The notes beneath the pieces were generated by a model. It made no database searches, was not told the origin of the DNA, and saw nothing but the letters and a program-made list of their open reading frames with translations. The position numbers and the translations under genes were made by a program. Shown here one piece after another: positions 1-8,488 of a DNA stretch of 64,000 nucleotides; within the stretch, counting starts at the first letter, position 1; the number at the start of each line of letters is the position of its first letter. This stretch comes from Sinorhizobium sp. A49 (GTDB taxonomy: Bacteria; Pseudomonadota; Alphaproteobacteria; Rhizobiales; Rhizobiaceae). The stretch covers positions 58,613 to 122,612 of the forward strand of contig NZ_MUNW01000052.1 in assembly GCF_002002725.1 (NCBI RefSeq). Direction: 5' to 3'.

Positions 1-1
1 C

Positions 2-1054
2 GACCTGCAGCGCAAGATCAGCCCGGTGATTGCCCGGCTGACGGGCGCAGAAGTCGGCTTCGTCACTGCCTCCTGCTCGGCCGGCATCAGCCTTGCCGTC
101 GCCGGCACCATGACCGGCAACCATCTTGCGGCGATCGAGCGCCTGCCGGACGCCTCGGGGCTGAAGAACGAAGTCATCATCCAGATGGGCCATGTCGTCA
201 GCTACGGCGCGCCGGTCGACCAGGCGATCCGCATTGCCGGCGGCAAGCCGGTGCTCGTCGGCCAGGCGACGTCGGCCTATCGCTATCACATCGAAGGCGC
301 CATCAACGAGCGCACGGCCGCCGCCGTCTACGTCGTTTCGCACCATGTGGTGCAATACGGCCTCGTCGGCCTCAAGGAGTTCGCCGAAGTCTGCCATGCC
401 AGGGGCGTGCCCGTCATCGTCGATGCGGCATCCGAATATGATCTGAAGATCTTCCTCGAACAGGGTGCGGATATCGTTCTCTATTCCGGCCACAAGTTCC
501 TCGGCGGCCCGACCTCGGGCATCGTCGCCGGCGAAAAGACGCTGGTGCGCAACGCCTTCCTGCAGAACCTCGGCATCGGCCGCGGCATGAAGGTGGGCAA
601 GGAAAGCATGCTCGGCGTGATGGCAGCACTCCTTGCCTGGGAAACGCGCGACCACCAGGGCATCCGCGATCGCGAGGCCGGCTATCTCCATCTCTGGCGC
701 GACACGCTCGATGGGCGCCCGGGCATCAAGCCGGTGATAGAAGCCGATCCGACCGGCAACCCGCTCGACCGTCTCCGCGTCACCATCGATCCGCAGGAAG
801 CCCACATCACCGCATGGGATCTCGCCGATGCGCTGGCGCGTGGACAACCGCCGATCATCGTGCGCGATCACGAGGTCGAGCATAACTACTTCTATCTCGA
901 CCCCTGCAACCTGCATCCCGGCCAGGAAACCATCGTGGCGAACCGCCTTTCCGAGGAGCTGACGAAAGCGCGCAGCTCCAACGAGATCATCGCCACGCCG
1001 CTTCATGAGCGCAATACCCGCCGCTTCGCCAGCCTGTTGCGCTGGCCCGACTGA
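2..1054 (+). CDS. SelA-like PLP-dependent enzyme, 5' end outside window
   Basis: The reading frame is open to the left edge, so the true start lies outside; the GTG at 26 is only the first start-type codon in view. The protein is a fold-type I PLP enzyme of the SelA / D-glucosaminate-6-phosphate ammonia-lyase kind. The internal motif [12 protein letters not shown] holds the expected Schiff-base lysine, preceded by a VDAASE segment typical of the cofactor aspartate region. The C-terminus falls in a small domain with paired histidines ([10 protein letters not shown]). A peptide-type ABC ATPase follows 45 bp downstream on the same strand, so the two probably belong to one operon whose transporter subunits lie upstream. 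The family is clear; the substrate (amino sugar acid or modified amino acid) cannot be told from the sequence. Confidence 0.8.
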   Translation, partial: DLQRKISPVIARLTGAEVGFVTASCSAGISLAVAGTMTGNHLAAIERLPDASGLKNEVIIQMGHVVSYGAPVDQAIRIAGGKPVLVGQATSAYRYHIEGAINERTAAAVYVVSHHVVQYGLVGLKEFAEVCHARGVPVIVDAASEYDLKIFLEQGADIVLYSGHKFLGGPTSGIVAGEKTLVRNAFLQNLGIGRGMKVGKESMLGVMAALLAWETRDHQGIRDREAGYLHLWRDTLDGRPGIKPVIEADPTGNPLDRLRVTIDPQEAHITAWDLADALARGQPPIIVRDHEVEHNYFYLDPCNLHPGQETIVANRLSEELTKARSSNEIIATPLHERNTRRFASLLRWPD

Positions 1055-1099
1055 GATCGACCGCCACCACCCCGTGCAGAACGACAAGGAATGGAAGAC

Positions 1100-2929
1100 A
1101 TGACCCGCACCGATGCTGCCACCGACCCGTCGAAAGCCGTGCTTTCGGTCGAGAACCTGACGACCTCGTTTCTGGTCGACGGCGCCTGGAAGCCGGTGGT
1201 GCGAGACATCTCGTTCTCGGTCATGCCGGGTGAAACGGTGGCGATCGTCGGGGAATCCGGCTCGGGCAAGAGTGTCACGTCGCTGTCAATCATGCGCCTC
1301 TTGCAGAAGGACATGAGCCGGACCGAGGGGCGGGTCATGCTCGGCGGTCGCAACATCCTCGACCTGCCGGAAAGCGACATGCGCCGCGTGCGCGGCAATG
1401 ACGTGGCAATGATCTTCCAGGAGCCGATGACCAGCCTCAATCCGCTGTTCACCATCGGCGACCAGATCTCCGAGGCGCTGCTCTGCCACCGGCCGATGAG
1501 CAAGGCGGAGGCAAAGGCTGAAACCATTCGCCTGCTCGACAAGGTCAGGATACCCTCGGCCGCCTCCCGTTTCGACGAGTATCCGCATCGCTTCTCCGGC
1601 GGCATGCGCCAGCGCGTGATGATTGCCATGGCGCTTGCCAGCCGGCCGAAGCTCCTGATCGCCGATGAGCCGACCACCGCACTAGACGTGACGATCCAGG
1701 GACAGATCCTCGACCTGATCAAGGTGCTGCAGGAGGAGGAAGGAACCTCTGTCCTGTTCATCACCCACGACATGGGCGTGGTCGCAGAGATCGCCGACCG
1801 CACGGTGGTGATGTTCCGCGGCGAGGCGGTGGAAACCGGCCGGACGGAAGACATCTTCCTGCGCGCCAAACATCCCTATACTCGCGCGCTGCTCTCGGCC
1901 GTGCCGATGCTCGGATCGATGAAGGGCAAGCCGCAGCCGCTGCGCTTCCCCATCATCGACAGCACCACCGGCCTGCCGGACACGCCGGTCGAGGGCGCGA
2001 GTACGGTCGCGGAGAGCCACCCGATCCTCGAGGTCAAGAACCTCGTCAAGCGCTTCGACATTCATGCCGGCCTGCTCGGCAAGCTTCAGGGCCGCGTGCA
2101 CGCGATCGAGAACGTCTCCTTCAGCCTGCAGCCGGGCGAGACGCTGTCTCTCGTCGGAGAATCCGGCTGCGGCAAGTCGACGACCGGTCGCGCCATCATG
2201 CGGCTGATCGAGCCGCAGAGCGGATCGGTCGTGCTCAACGGCCAGGATGTGCTTGCCATGGACCGCAGACGCCTGCGCGAAATGCGCCGAACGATGCAGA
2301 TGATCTTCCAGGATCCCTTCGCCAGCCTCAACCCGCGCATGACCGTAGGGGCAGCGATCGCCGAGCCCTATCTCGAGCACAAGCTCGGCACCGCCAGCCA
2401 GGCGAAGGACAAGGTCGCCGACCTCTTGGAGCGCGTCGGCCTGCAGGCCGACATGGCGGCGCGCTACCCGCATGAATTCTCCGGCGGCCAGCGCCAGCGC
2501 GTCTGCATTGCCCGGGCGCTGGCGCTCGATCCGAAGGTCATCGTCGCCGATGAGTCGGTCTCGGCGCTCGACGTGTCGATCAAGGCGCAGGTCATCAACC
2601 TGCTGCTCGACCTGCAGGCGAGCCTCGGCCTTGCCTATCTGTTCATCTCGCACGACATGGCCGTGGTCGAGCGTGTCAGCCACCGCGTCGCGGTGATGTA
2701 TCTCGGCGAGATCGTCGAGATCGGCCCGCGAGCCGACATTTTCGAAAACCCGCAGCACCCCTATACCCGCAAGCTGATGGCAGCCGTGCCGATCGCCGAT
2801 CCGACCCGGCGGCACACCAGGCGCAATGTCGCCAGCGACGAGATCAAGAGCCCGATGCGGGCGCCCGATTACGTCGTCTCCGCCCGGGAATACCGCCAGA
2901 TTTCGGCTGAACATTTCGTGCAGGTTTAG
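1100..2929 (+). CDS. Fused double-domain ABC transporter ATPase, dipeptide/oligopeptide type (DppD-DppF fusion)
   Basis: Two complete ABC ATPase domains are joined in one chain of 609 residues. The first has Walker A GESGSGKS near residue 52, signature FSGGMRQRV and Walker B LLIADEPTTALD. The second has GESGCGKS, FSGGQRQRV and VIVADESVSALD. The order and the QHPYTR segments before each C-terminal tail are typical of the peptide/nickel importer family (GsiA-like fused subunits). I chose ATG 1100 because AAGGA at 1086-1090 is nine bases upstream; ATG 1091 directly abuts that site. No permease or binding protein is in view, so partner genes probably lie beyond the left edge with the PLP enzyme gene. 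Cytoplasmic face of the inner membrane; cargo unknown. Confidence 0.9.
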   Translation: MTRTDAATDPSKAVLSVENLTTSFLVDGAWKPVVRDISFSVMPGETVAIVGESGSGKSVTSLSIMRLLQKDMSRTEGRVMLGGRNILDLPESDMRRVRGNDVAMIFQEPMTSLNPLFTIGDQISEALLCHRPMSKAEAKAETIRLLDKVRIPSAASRFDEYPHRFSGGMRQRVMIAMALASRPKLLIADEPTTALDVTIQGQILDLIKVLQEEEGTSVLFITHDMGVVAEIADRTVVMFRGEAVETGRTEDIFLRAKHPYTRALLSAVPMLGSMKGKPQPLRFPIIDSTTGLPDTPVEGASTVAESHPILEVKNLVKRFDIHAGLLGKLQGRVHAIENVSFSLQPGETLSLVGESGCGKSTTGRAIMRLIEPQSGSVVLNGQDVLAMDRRRLREMRRTMQMIFQDPFASLNPRMTVGAAIAEPYLEHKLGTASQAKDKVADLLERVGLQADMAARYPHEFSGGQRQRVCIARALALDPKVIVADESVSALDVSIKAQVINLLLDLQASLGLAYLFISHDMAVVERVSHRVAVMYLGEIVEIGPRADIFENPQHPYTRKLMAAVPIADPTRRHTRRNVASDEIKSPMRAPDYVVSAREYRQISAEHFVQV

Positions 2930-2953
2930 AAAACCTGCTCCGAAATCACGCCG

Positions 2954-3322
2954 TCACTTGTCCGGAACGCAGACGCGAAGGCGGTGGCCATCCGGATCGA
3001 GCGCGACGAAGGTGCCGCCGAAGACGGCAGTCATCAGCTCCTGCTCGATCGGGATTTCGGCCTCGCGCCATTCCGCATACAGCCGCTCGACCTCCGCGTC
3101 GTCCTTGACCATGAAGGCGATCTCCATCCGGTGGCCTGAGCCGGAGGACACGAAGTTCGCAGCGCTGGTTGACCAGAGACTGAAGGTCAGGCCGTTTTCC
3201 AGGGTGTAGGCGACATAGCTCGGAAAGGCTGCAACCGGCTCGCGGCCAAGCAGTCTCGTGTAGAAGGCGGCGCTCTTTTCGGGATCTTCCACGTACAGCA
3301 GAATGAGGTTGGGGCTCAGCAT
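2954..3322 (-). CDS. VOC-superfamily (glyoxalase/bleomycin resistance-like) protein
   Basis: A 122-residue single VOC module. It has the paired beta-alpha-beta-beta-beta pattern: an N-terminal LILLYVEDPEKSAAFYTRLLG segment, and a C-terminal GGTFVALDPDGHRLRV strand ending in the usual DPDGH-type motif. Glutamates in MEIAFMV and near the C-terminus could be metal ligands, but the set is incomplete, so a dioxygenase, a glyoxalase and a binding-only role are all possible. GGAG lies ten bases before the ATG. The gene is convergent with the ABC ATPase gene and stands alone. Function is not assignable beyond the fold. Confidence 0.8.
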   Translation of the reverse strand: MLSPNLILLYVEDPEKSAAFYTRLLGREPVAAFPSYVAYTLENGLTFSLWSTSAANFVSSGSGHRMEIAFMVKDDAEVERLYAEWREAEIPIEQELMTAVFGGTFVALDPDGHRLRVCVPDK

Positions 3323-3480
3323 CTTTGATCATCTCCATTGTTCGATGATCGCAGGCTAAGGGATTCCACTGTCAGTTTCTGTCAGCATCAATCCGAACCG
3401 TGCATGAAAAAGCCGCCGTTCCTGGGATGGAGCCGGCGGCCTTATCAAACCGTTCTAGCGGATTGACGTGCGTGGCTGCG

Positions 3481-3642
3481 TCAGAAGACGGCCAGATACT
3501 TTAGCAGCGAGATGATGCCGATGACGAGCACGATCGCCTGCACGATCTGTTTCGCCCGGCCGTCGAGCGGCAGGCGCTGGACCAGATAAAGCACGAGCAC
3601 GATAACCAGGAACGTGATCAGAATGCTGATGAGAAGCCCCAT
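3481..3642 (-). CDS. Small two-helix membrane protein
   Basis: A 53-residue protein with two hydrophobic helices (about residues 2-20 and 32-50) separated by a short basic loop, QRLPLDGRAKQ. I start it at ATG 3642 because AGGGAG lies seven bases upstream; a longer frame reaching 3723 would add 27 polar residues and has no ribosome site. It resembles the small Thivi_2564-like membrane proteins common in alphaproteobacteria. Inner membrane location is inferred from hydrophobicity. No function is known and no operon partner is visible; the next gene on this strand (META/MliC protein) is 224 bp upstream. Confidence 0.7.
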   Translation of the reverse strand: MGLLISILITFLVIVLVLYLVQRLPLDGRAKQIVQAIVLVIGIISLLKYLAVF

Positions 3643-3866
3643 AGACAAACTCCCTTTGTAAGGCGACGCGAAGTCGTCTGAGTGATAACGACGGAGCAGG
3701 GAGAAAAGTTCCAGTCGTGGCAAGGACTTATTGGATCGAGGCGCGGATCGGAGGCCTTGGCCGACGTGAAATCAGGGGTCAGCACATGCTGGTTGTCAGT
3801 TGCTACAACGGCCGCAACGATACTCTCCAAGATCCACCTCCGGCCTGAAGCGCCACGGCGCCAATG

Positions 3867-4592
3867 TCAGCTCGCCACCTTGCAGACGATCCCGGCGTCG
3901 TTGTCGCCCTTGGTCGCGTCGTAGAAGGTCACCTCATCACCCTTCGTCCACCAGATATACTGGCCGCCGACATATTTGGCGCCCGATGCGGCAATCACGT
4001 TGGACGCGACGGTGAAGTTGCCGTCGATGGTGAAAGTCACCAGGGAGACCGGGCCGGCATTGATGTATTCGGCGTCAACCGCCTGGCCGCCGCAGTCATA
4101 GCGCACCTGCTGGCGGTCGACCGTTTCGGCGCCCGGCACGGAAATCGCGATATCGACGCCGCCCGATCCGCCTGCCGCCATGGACGCAAGCGTCAGCGCC
4201 GGCGCACCGGCCGATTTGCCCAGGATCAACTTCGAGCCTTCGACATCCCAGGACAGCTCGCTGCGCAACGCATCCAGGAACTTGCGTTCCTGGTCCATCA
4301 CCGCCGGCACGCACATCTTGCGGGTCGCAGCCGCCGGACCGAAGGTGATCTTCGCGCCGGCAAGGCTGAAGGTTCCGGTAAAGTGATTGCAGCCGGCCAT
4401 GCCGCCATAGGTGCCGTCGTCGCGGATCTCCAGCGTCGACTGCAGATTGTCGATGACGCCGCGGCCGGCGATATCCTCGGCAAGCCAGGTGCCGACGAGC
4501 GCCTGCGGCACGTTTTCGGCAGCGACCGTCTGCATCGAGGCCATTTCGATCAGCACGCAGGCGCAGGAAAGGGCGGTGGCGACTTTCAGCAT
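3867..4592 (-). CDS. Secreted META-domain / MliC-domain fusion protein
   Basis: A 241-residue exported protein. Residues 1-25 look like a signal peptide, with AAEN after the hydrophobic core. Residues about 30-130 form a META (HslJ-like) domain: LVGTWLAEDI, then GGMAGCNHFTGTF, then a KMCVPAVMDQE motif with two cysteines. Residues about 160-240 form an MliC-like domain (VRYDCGGQAVDAEY, then a tail ending VCKVAS). MliC is the inhibitor of C-type lysozyme, so an envelope-protective role is possible but inferred. AAGGAG lies six bases before ATG 4592. The gene is divergent from dxr, with 226 bp between them. The two-domain layout is seen directly; the role is a family-level inference. Confidence 0.82.
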   Translation of the reverse strand: MLKVATALSCACVLIEMASMQTVAAENVPQALVGTWLAEDIAGRGVIDNLQSTLEIRDDGTYGGMAGCNHFTGTFSLAGAKITFGPAAATRKMCVPAVMDQERKFLDALRSELSWDVEGSKLILGKSAGAPALTLASMAAGGSGGVDIAISVPGAETVDRQQVRYDCGGQAVDAEYINAGPVSLVTFTIDGNFTVASNVIAASGAKYVGGQYIWWTKGDEVTFYDATKGDNDAGIVCKVAS

Positions 4593-4818
4593 CGGGAACT
4601 CCTTGGCGCTTCGACTCGTGATCCGATTCTTAGCCCGATCACACGTCGGATTGAAGGCCGCGCCCTTGTTGCACGTCGATTTCGCCTGTAGAGCCTAGCG
4701 CATACCCTGAAGACCGGCATCGGGTTTCGGCAAAATCAAAACGCGACTTCCATCGTAGAAGCGGCGTCTGACGCCCGGTCGGGCACCGAACGCCCCCGCT
4801 GGAACAGCGAACAAGAAT

Positions 4819-6006
4819 ATGGGAATTGGCATGGCATCCCGCGAAAACGCGAAGCGCCGACTGACGATCCTGGGCTCGACCGGCTCCATCGGCACAAACA
4901 CGCTCGATGTCGTCGAGCACCTGGGTGGTCGCGATAGTTTCGAGATCGTCGCCCTCACCGGCAACGGAAACATTCCGCTGCTGGCGCAGCAGGCGATCGC
5001 CCACGGCGCCGAACTTGCCGTCACCGCCGACGACAGCCATTACGCCAGCCTCAAGACAGCGCTTGCCGGCACCGGTATCGCAGTCGCATCCGGCAAAAGC
5101 GGCCTGATCGAGGCGGCTGAGCGCGATGCCGGCTGGGTGATGGCGGCCATCGTCGGCAATGCCGGGCTCGCCCCGACGCTCGCCGCCGCAAGCCGCGGCG
5201 CCGACATTGCGCTTGCCAACAAGGAATGCCTGGTTTCCGCCGGCAGCCTGTTCATCGAGGCGGTCAAGCAGGGTGGAGGCCGGCTATTGCCGGTCGATAG
5301 CGAGCACAACGCCATCTTCCAGGTGCTGGAAGAACATCAGCGCCATGCCATCGAGCGCATCATTCTCACGGCCTCCGGCGGCCCGTTCCGCACCAAGACA
5401 CTCGACGAGATGCGCCACGTCACCGCCGATGTCGCCCGCGCTCACCCGAACTGGTCGATGGGTCTAAAAATCTCGATCGACAGCGCCTCGATGTTCAACA
5501 AGGCACTGGAGATGATCGAGGCGAAACATCTGTTCGGGTTGAAGCCGGAGCAGATCGAGGTGATCGTGCATCCGCAGTCGGTCATCCACTCGATGGTCGG
5601 CTACACCGACGGCTCGGTGCTGGCACAGCTCGGCTGCCCCGACATGCGCACCGCCATCGGCTACGCGCTCTCCTATCCCAGCCGCTGCGACCTGCCGATC
5701 GAAAGGCTCGACTTCGCCAAACTGTCGCGCCTCGACTTCGAAGCGCCCGATGAAATCAGGTTTCCGGCGATCCGCCTGGCGCGCCGCGCCATGGAAGAGG
5801 GCGGCGTGCAGGGTGCCGTGCTGAATGGCGCCAAGGAGACGGCGCTGGAAGCTTTTATCGCGGGAGAGATCGGGTTCCTGGCCATGGCCGAAATCGTCGA
5901 AACCGTCATGGACAAGCTGTCGGACCTGCCCGCGGCCGTCACCATGGACGATGTCTTTGCCGCCGACGAAAAAGCCCGGCAACTGGCTGCCGGGCTGCTG
6001 CAATAG
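4819..6006 (+). CDS. dxr: 1-deoxy-D-xylulose 5-phosphate reductoisomerase
   Basis: Catalyses the NADPH-dependent rearrangement and reduction of DXP to 2-C-methyl-D-erythritol 4-phosphate, the committed step of the MEP isoprenoid pathway (cytoplasm). The 395-residue length is normal. Seen directly: the nucleotide site GSTGSIG (19-25), the metal site PVDSEHNAIFQ with D160 and E162, and the substrate segment with S222, N227, K228 and E231, which keep the spacing of the E. coli enzyme. The start is not certain: ATG 4819 and ATG 4831 are both possible and neither has a strong ribosome site. The gene appears monocistronic, ending at a GC-rich intergenic repeat shared with the convergent hemA. Confidence 0.96.
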   Translation: MGIGMASRENAKRRLTILGSTGSIGTNTLDVVEHLGGRDSFEIVALTGNGNIPLLAQQAIAHGAELAVTADDSHYASLKTALAGTGIAVASGKSGLIEAAERDAGWVMAAIVGNAGLAPTLAAASRGADIALANKECLVSAGSLFIEAVKQGGGRLLPVDSEHNAIFQVLEEHQRHAIERIILTASGGPFRTKTLDEMRHVTADVARAHPNWSMGLKISIDSASMFNKALEMIEAKHLFGLKPEQIEVIVHPQSVIHSMVGYTDGSVLAQLGCPDMRTAIGYALSYPSRCDLPIERLDFAKLSRLDFEAPDEIRFPAIRLARRAMEEGGVQGAVLNGAKETALEAFIAGEIGFLAMAEIVETVMDKLSDLPAAVTMDDVFAADEKARQLAAGLLQ

Positions 6007-6160
6007 CTTGTTGATCGGGCGCTGCCGCCCCTCATGGGGCCTGCCGGCCACCTTTCCCGCCGGCGGGGCGAAGGAAATGCGCGGCACCGCTCAAGCCGCG
6101 AACGAACGTTCGCAACGTTTCCCTTTAACGGCGTGCATCCAGTGACGTGCCAGCTTTTGT

Positions 6161-6209
6161 CCTCGTCCCCTCTCCCCGCAAGCGGGGAGAGGGTTAGGGT
6201 AAGGGGCAA
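6161..6209 (+). repeat. GC-rich palindromic intergenic repeat, element B, copy 1
   Basis: A 49-bp sequence with the core CTCTCCCCGCAAGCGGGGAGAG (inverted repeat around CAAG) and the flank GGGTTAGGGTAAGGGGC. It differs from the copy at 33292-33340 at two positions and resembles, in inverted orientation, the sequence at 36490-36533. Such elements are abundant between genes in Rhizobiales. Here it lies between the convergent ends of dxr and hemA, where its stem could also act as a bidirectional terminator. Confidence 0.8.
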
Positions 6210-6236
6210 TCCCTCGAAGATTAGGTGAGCCGAACC

Positions 6237-7451
6237 TTACGCGACAGCCCGTGCCAGCGCACAGCGCGACCACAGCGAATGCAGCGCGCCGACCAGATGG
6301 TCGATATCGGCATCCGAATGCAGCGGCGTCGGGGTGATACGCAGGCGCTCGGTCTTCTTCGGCACCGTCGGATAATTGATCGGCTGCACATAGACGCCGA
6401 AATGGTCGAGCAGCAGGTCGGAAATCCACTTGCACTTGGCGGCGTCGCCGACCATGACCGGAACGATATGGCTCGGGTTCGGCATATGCGGAATGCCGCG
6501 CTGGTCGAGCAGCGAACGCAAGCGGCGCACGCGCTCCTGATGGGCGAAGCGTTCGAGCTGGCTTTCCTTCAGATGACGGATGGAGGCGAGAGCACCGGCC
6601 GCCAGCGTCGGCGGCAGCGCCGTCGTGAAGATGAAGCCTGATGCAAACGAGCGGATGAAATCGCAAAGTGCGGTCGAGCCTGTGATGTAGCCACCCATGA
6701 CGCCAAAGGCCTTGCCAAGCGTGCCCTCGATGACGGTCAGGCGATCCATCAGGCCTTCGCGCTCGGCAATGCCGCCACCGCGCGGGCCGTACATGCCGAC
6801 GGCGTGCACTTCGTCGAGATAAGTCATGGCGCCGTATTTGTCGGCGAGATCGCAGAATTCCTTGATCGGGGCAATGTCGCCGTCCATCGAGTAGACGGAC
6901 TCAAACGCGATGATCTTCGGCGCGCGCGGGTCGGCGGCGGCGAGCTTCGCTTCGAGGTCCGCAACCGAATTGTGCTTGAAGATGACGCGTTCGCACTTGG
7001 AATGACGGATCCCCTCGATCATCGAAGCGTGATTCCCGGCGTCTGAGAAGACGATGACACCGGGAATCTTCGAACAGAGGGTTCCGAGTGCTGCCCAGTT
7101 GGACACGTAACCCGAGGTGAACAGAAGCGCCGATTCCTTGCCATGCAGATCTGCGAGCTCGCGCTCGAGCAGCACATGGTAGTGGTTGGTTCCGGAGATG
7201 TTGCGGGTGCCGCCGGCACCGGCGCCGCATTCGTCGATGGCGCGCTTCATCGCCTCAGTGACGATGGAATGCTGGCCCATGCCGAGATAGTCGTTGGAAC
7301 ACCAGACGGTGACTTCCTGGATACCTTCAGCCGTGTGGCGCGCGGCCTTCGGGAAGTTGCCGCGATGGCGAGCGATATCGGCGAAAACCCGGTAGCGACC
7401 TTCCTGATGCAGCCCGTCCAGTTCGGTTTTAAAGAAATTCTCGAAGTCCAT
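6237..7451 (-). CDS. hemA: 5-aminolevulinate synthase
   Basis: Condenses glycine and succinyl-CoA to 5-aminolevulinate, the entry to heme in alphaproteobacteria (C4 pathway); PLP enzyme, cytoplasmic. The 404 residues show all hallmarks: [28 protein letters not shown], the [15 protein letters not shown] segment, and [10 protein letters not shown] with the cofactor lysine at 247. Two ATGs are adjacent (7454 and 7451); I use the second because GGAG then sits six bases upstream and close homologues begin MDFE. An FNR/FixK-like palindrome lies about 150 bp upstream, which suggests oxygen control. The gene is alone; the coxM-type gene upstream is closed by a terminator. Confidence 0.96.
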   Translation of the reverse strand: MDFENFFKTELDGLHQEGRYRVFADIARHRGNFPKAARHTAEGIQEVTVWCSNDYLGMGQHSIVTEAMKRAIDECGAGAGGTRNISGTNHYHVLLERELADLHGKESALLFTSGYVSNWAALGTLCSKIPGVIVFSDAGNHASMIEGIRHSKCERVIFKHNSVADLEAKLAAADPRAPKIIAFESVYSMDGDIAPIKEFCDLADKYGAMTYLDEVHAVGMYGPRGGGIAEREGLMDRLTVIEGTLGKAFGVMGGYITGSTALCDFIRSFASGFIFTTALPPTLAAGALASIRHLKESQLERFAHQERVRRLRSLLDQRGIPHMPNPSHIVPVMVGDAAKCKWISDLLLDHFGVYVQPINYPTVPKKTERLRITPTPLHSDADIDHLVGALHSLWSRCALARAVA

Positions 7452-7591
7452 CATCTTCTCCAGTGCCCTGCCGCTTTTTTTGATTCAAAGCGACCAGGGG
7501 TCAACCCCGCAATGCAACGCGCCCGCCGCCTGCGGCAAAAGGCCTCTAGTTTTGAACCGTTCCAAAGAAAGCCTTAGCGCATGTAAATCCC

Positions 7592-7619
7592 TCCAAGCTT
7601 GATCGAAGTCAAGCTTGGA
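7592..7619 (-). promoter_or_regulatory. FNR/FixK-like anaerobox upstream of hemA
   Basis: A perfect 11-bp inverted repeat (arms 7592-7602 and 7609-7619, loop 6). Its centre, TTGATCGAAGTCAA at 7599-7612, matches the FNR/FixK consensus TTGAT-N4-ATCAA in nine of ten defined positions. It sits about 150 bp before the hemA start codon. hemA is a known FixK/FnrL target in other alphaproteobacteria. Binding here is inferred. Confidence 0.55.
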
Positions 7620-7622
7620 CGG

Positions 7623-7650
7623 AAAAAGGGCGGCCAAAACCGCCCTTTTT
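7623..7650 (-). terminator. Rho-independent terminator after the coxSLM-type operon
   Basis: An 11-bp perfect stem (arms 7623-7633 and 7640-7650) with a six-base loop. The A run on the plus strand gives a U run on the minus-strand transcript, 27 bp beyond the stop codon of the FAD subunit gene. Confidence 0.8.
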
Positions 7651-7676
7651 GTCACATCAGAACGGGTTCAATCCGC

Positions 7677-8474
7677 TCATGCCGCCGCCATCGCGCGTTT
7701 TGCCATCACCTTCACCAGATTGGCGCGATAGCTGGCATCCGCATGGATATCAGACAGCAGGTCGGACGCATCGACCGTCACATTGACCAGTGCGTCCGGT
7801 GACCAATTGGCGGAAAGCGCTGCCTCCATGCCCTTGTGCCGAAAGACACCGTTCGACCCGGCCCCGGTCACCGCGACGCGGACATCTCCGTTGTCCCGCC
7901 GCACCACGAAGACGCCGGTCATGGCGTAGCGCGAGGCCGGGTTGGCGAACTTCTGGTAACCGGCCTTCGCGGGCGCTTCGAAGGTGATAGCGGTTACCAG
8001 CTCGCCGTCTTCAAGCGCCGTCTCGAAAAGGCCGGTGAAGAAATCGCCGGCAGCAATTTCCCGCCGGTCGGTGATGATGGTCGCATCGAGCGCCAACATC
8101 GCCGAGGGGTAGTCGGCTGCCGGATCGTTATTGGCGATCGAGCCGCCGATCGTGCCCATGTGGCGCACATGCGGGTCGCCGATATGGCTGGCAAGCCCTG
8201 AGATCGCCGGACAGACGGCTGCGAGTTCGGCCGAGGACGCCACCTCGAAATGCGTCGTCGCCGCTCCGATCCTCACGGTTCTCCCGGACACCCCGATGCC
8301 CTTCATTTCCGGGACCTGCCTGACATCGACCAGATCGGTCGGTGCGGCAAGCCGCTGCTTCATCGTCGGTATCAGCGTCATCCCGCCGGAGAGATACTTG
8401 CCCTCCCCTGCAGCCTGCCGGAGCTTGACGGCATCCTGAATGGAGGACGCCCGGTGATAGTGGGTCTCGTACAT
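7677..8474 (-). CDS. Molybdenum hydroxylase FAD-binding medium subunit (CoxM-like)
   Basis: Carries FAD and passes electrons from the 2Fe-2S subunit to an acceptor in three-subunit molybdenum hydroxylases. The 265 residues have the two flavin-binding motifs of the family: YLSGGMTLIPTMK near 30 and HMGTIGGSIANNDPAADYPSA near 105-125. The start at 8474 is fixed by an AGGGAGG eight bases upstream. The minus-strand frame continues open further upstream, but that part overlaps the large subunit gene and is not used. It is the last gene of a coxS-coxL-coxM order and is followed by a terminator. The complex is described under the large subunit. Confidence 0.9.
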   Translation of the reverse strand: MYETHYHRASSIQDAVKLRQAAGEGKYLSGGMTLIPTMKQRLAAPTDLVDVRQVPEMKGIGVSGRTVRIGAATTHFEVASSAELAAVCPAISGLASHIGDPHVRHMGTIGGSIANNDPAADYPSAMLALDATIITDRREIAAGDFFTGLFETALEDGELVTAITFEAPAKAGYQKFANPASRYAMTGVFVVRRDNGDVRVAVTGAGSNGVFRHKGMEAALSANWSPDALVNVTVDASDLLSDIHADASYRANLVKVMAKRAMAAA

Positions 8475-8488
8475 GACGCGTCCTCCCT

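Noticed and set aside
6121..6138. Shared string CCCTTTAACGGCG here and near 49568
   Set aside because: Too short (13 bases exact, weak flanks) to claim a repeat.
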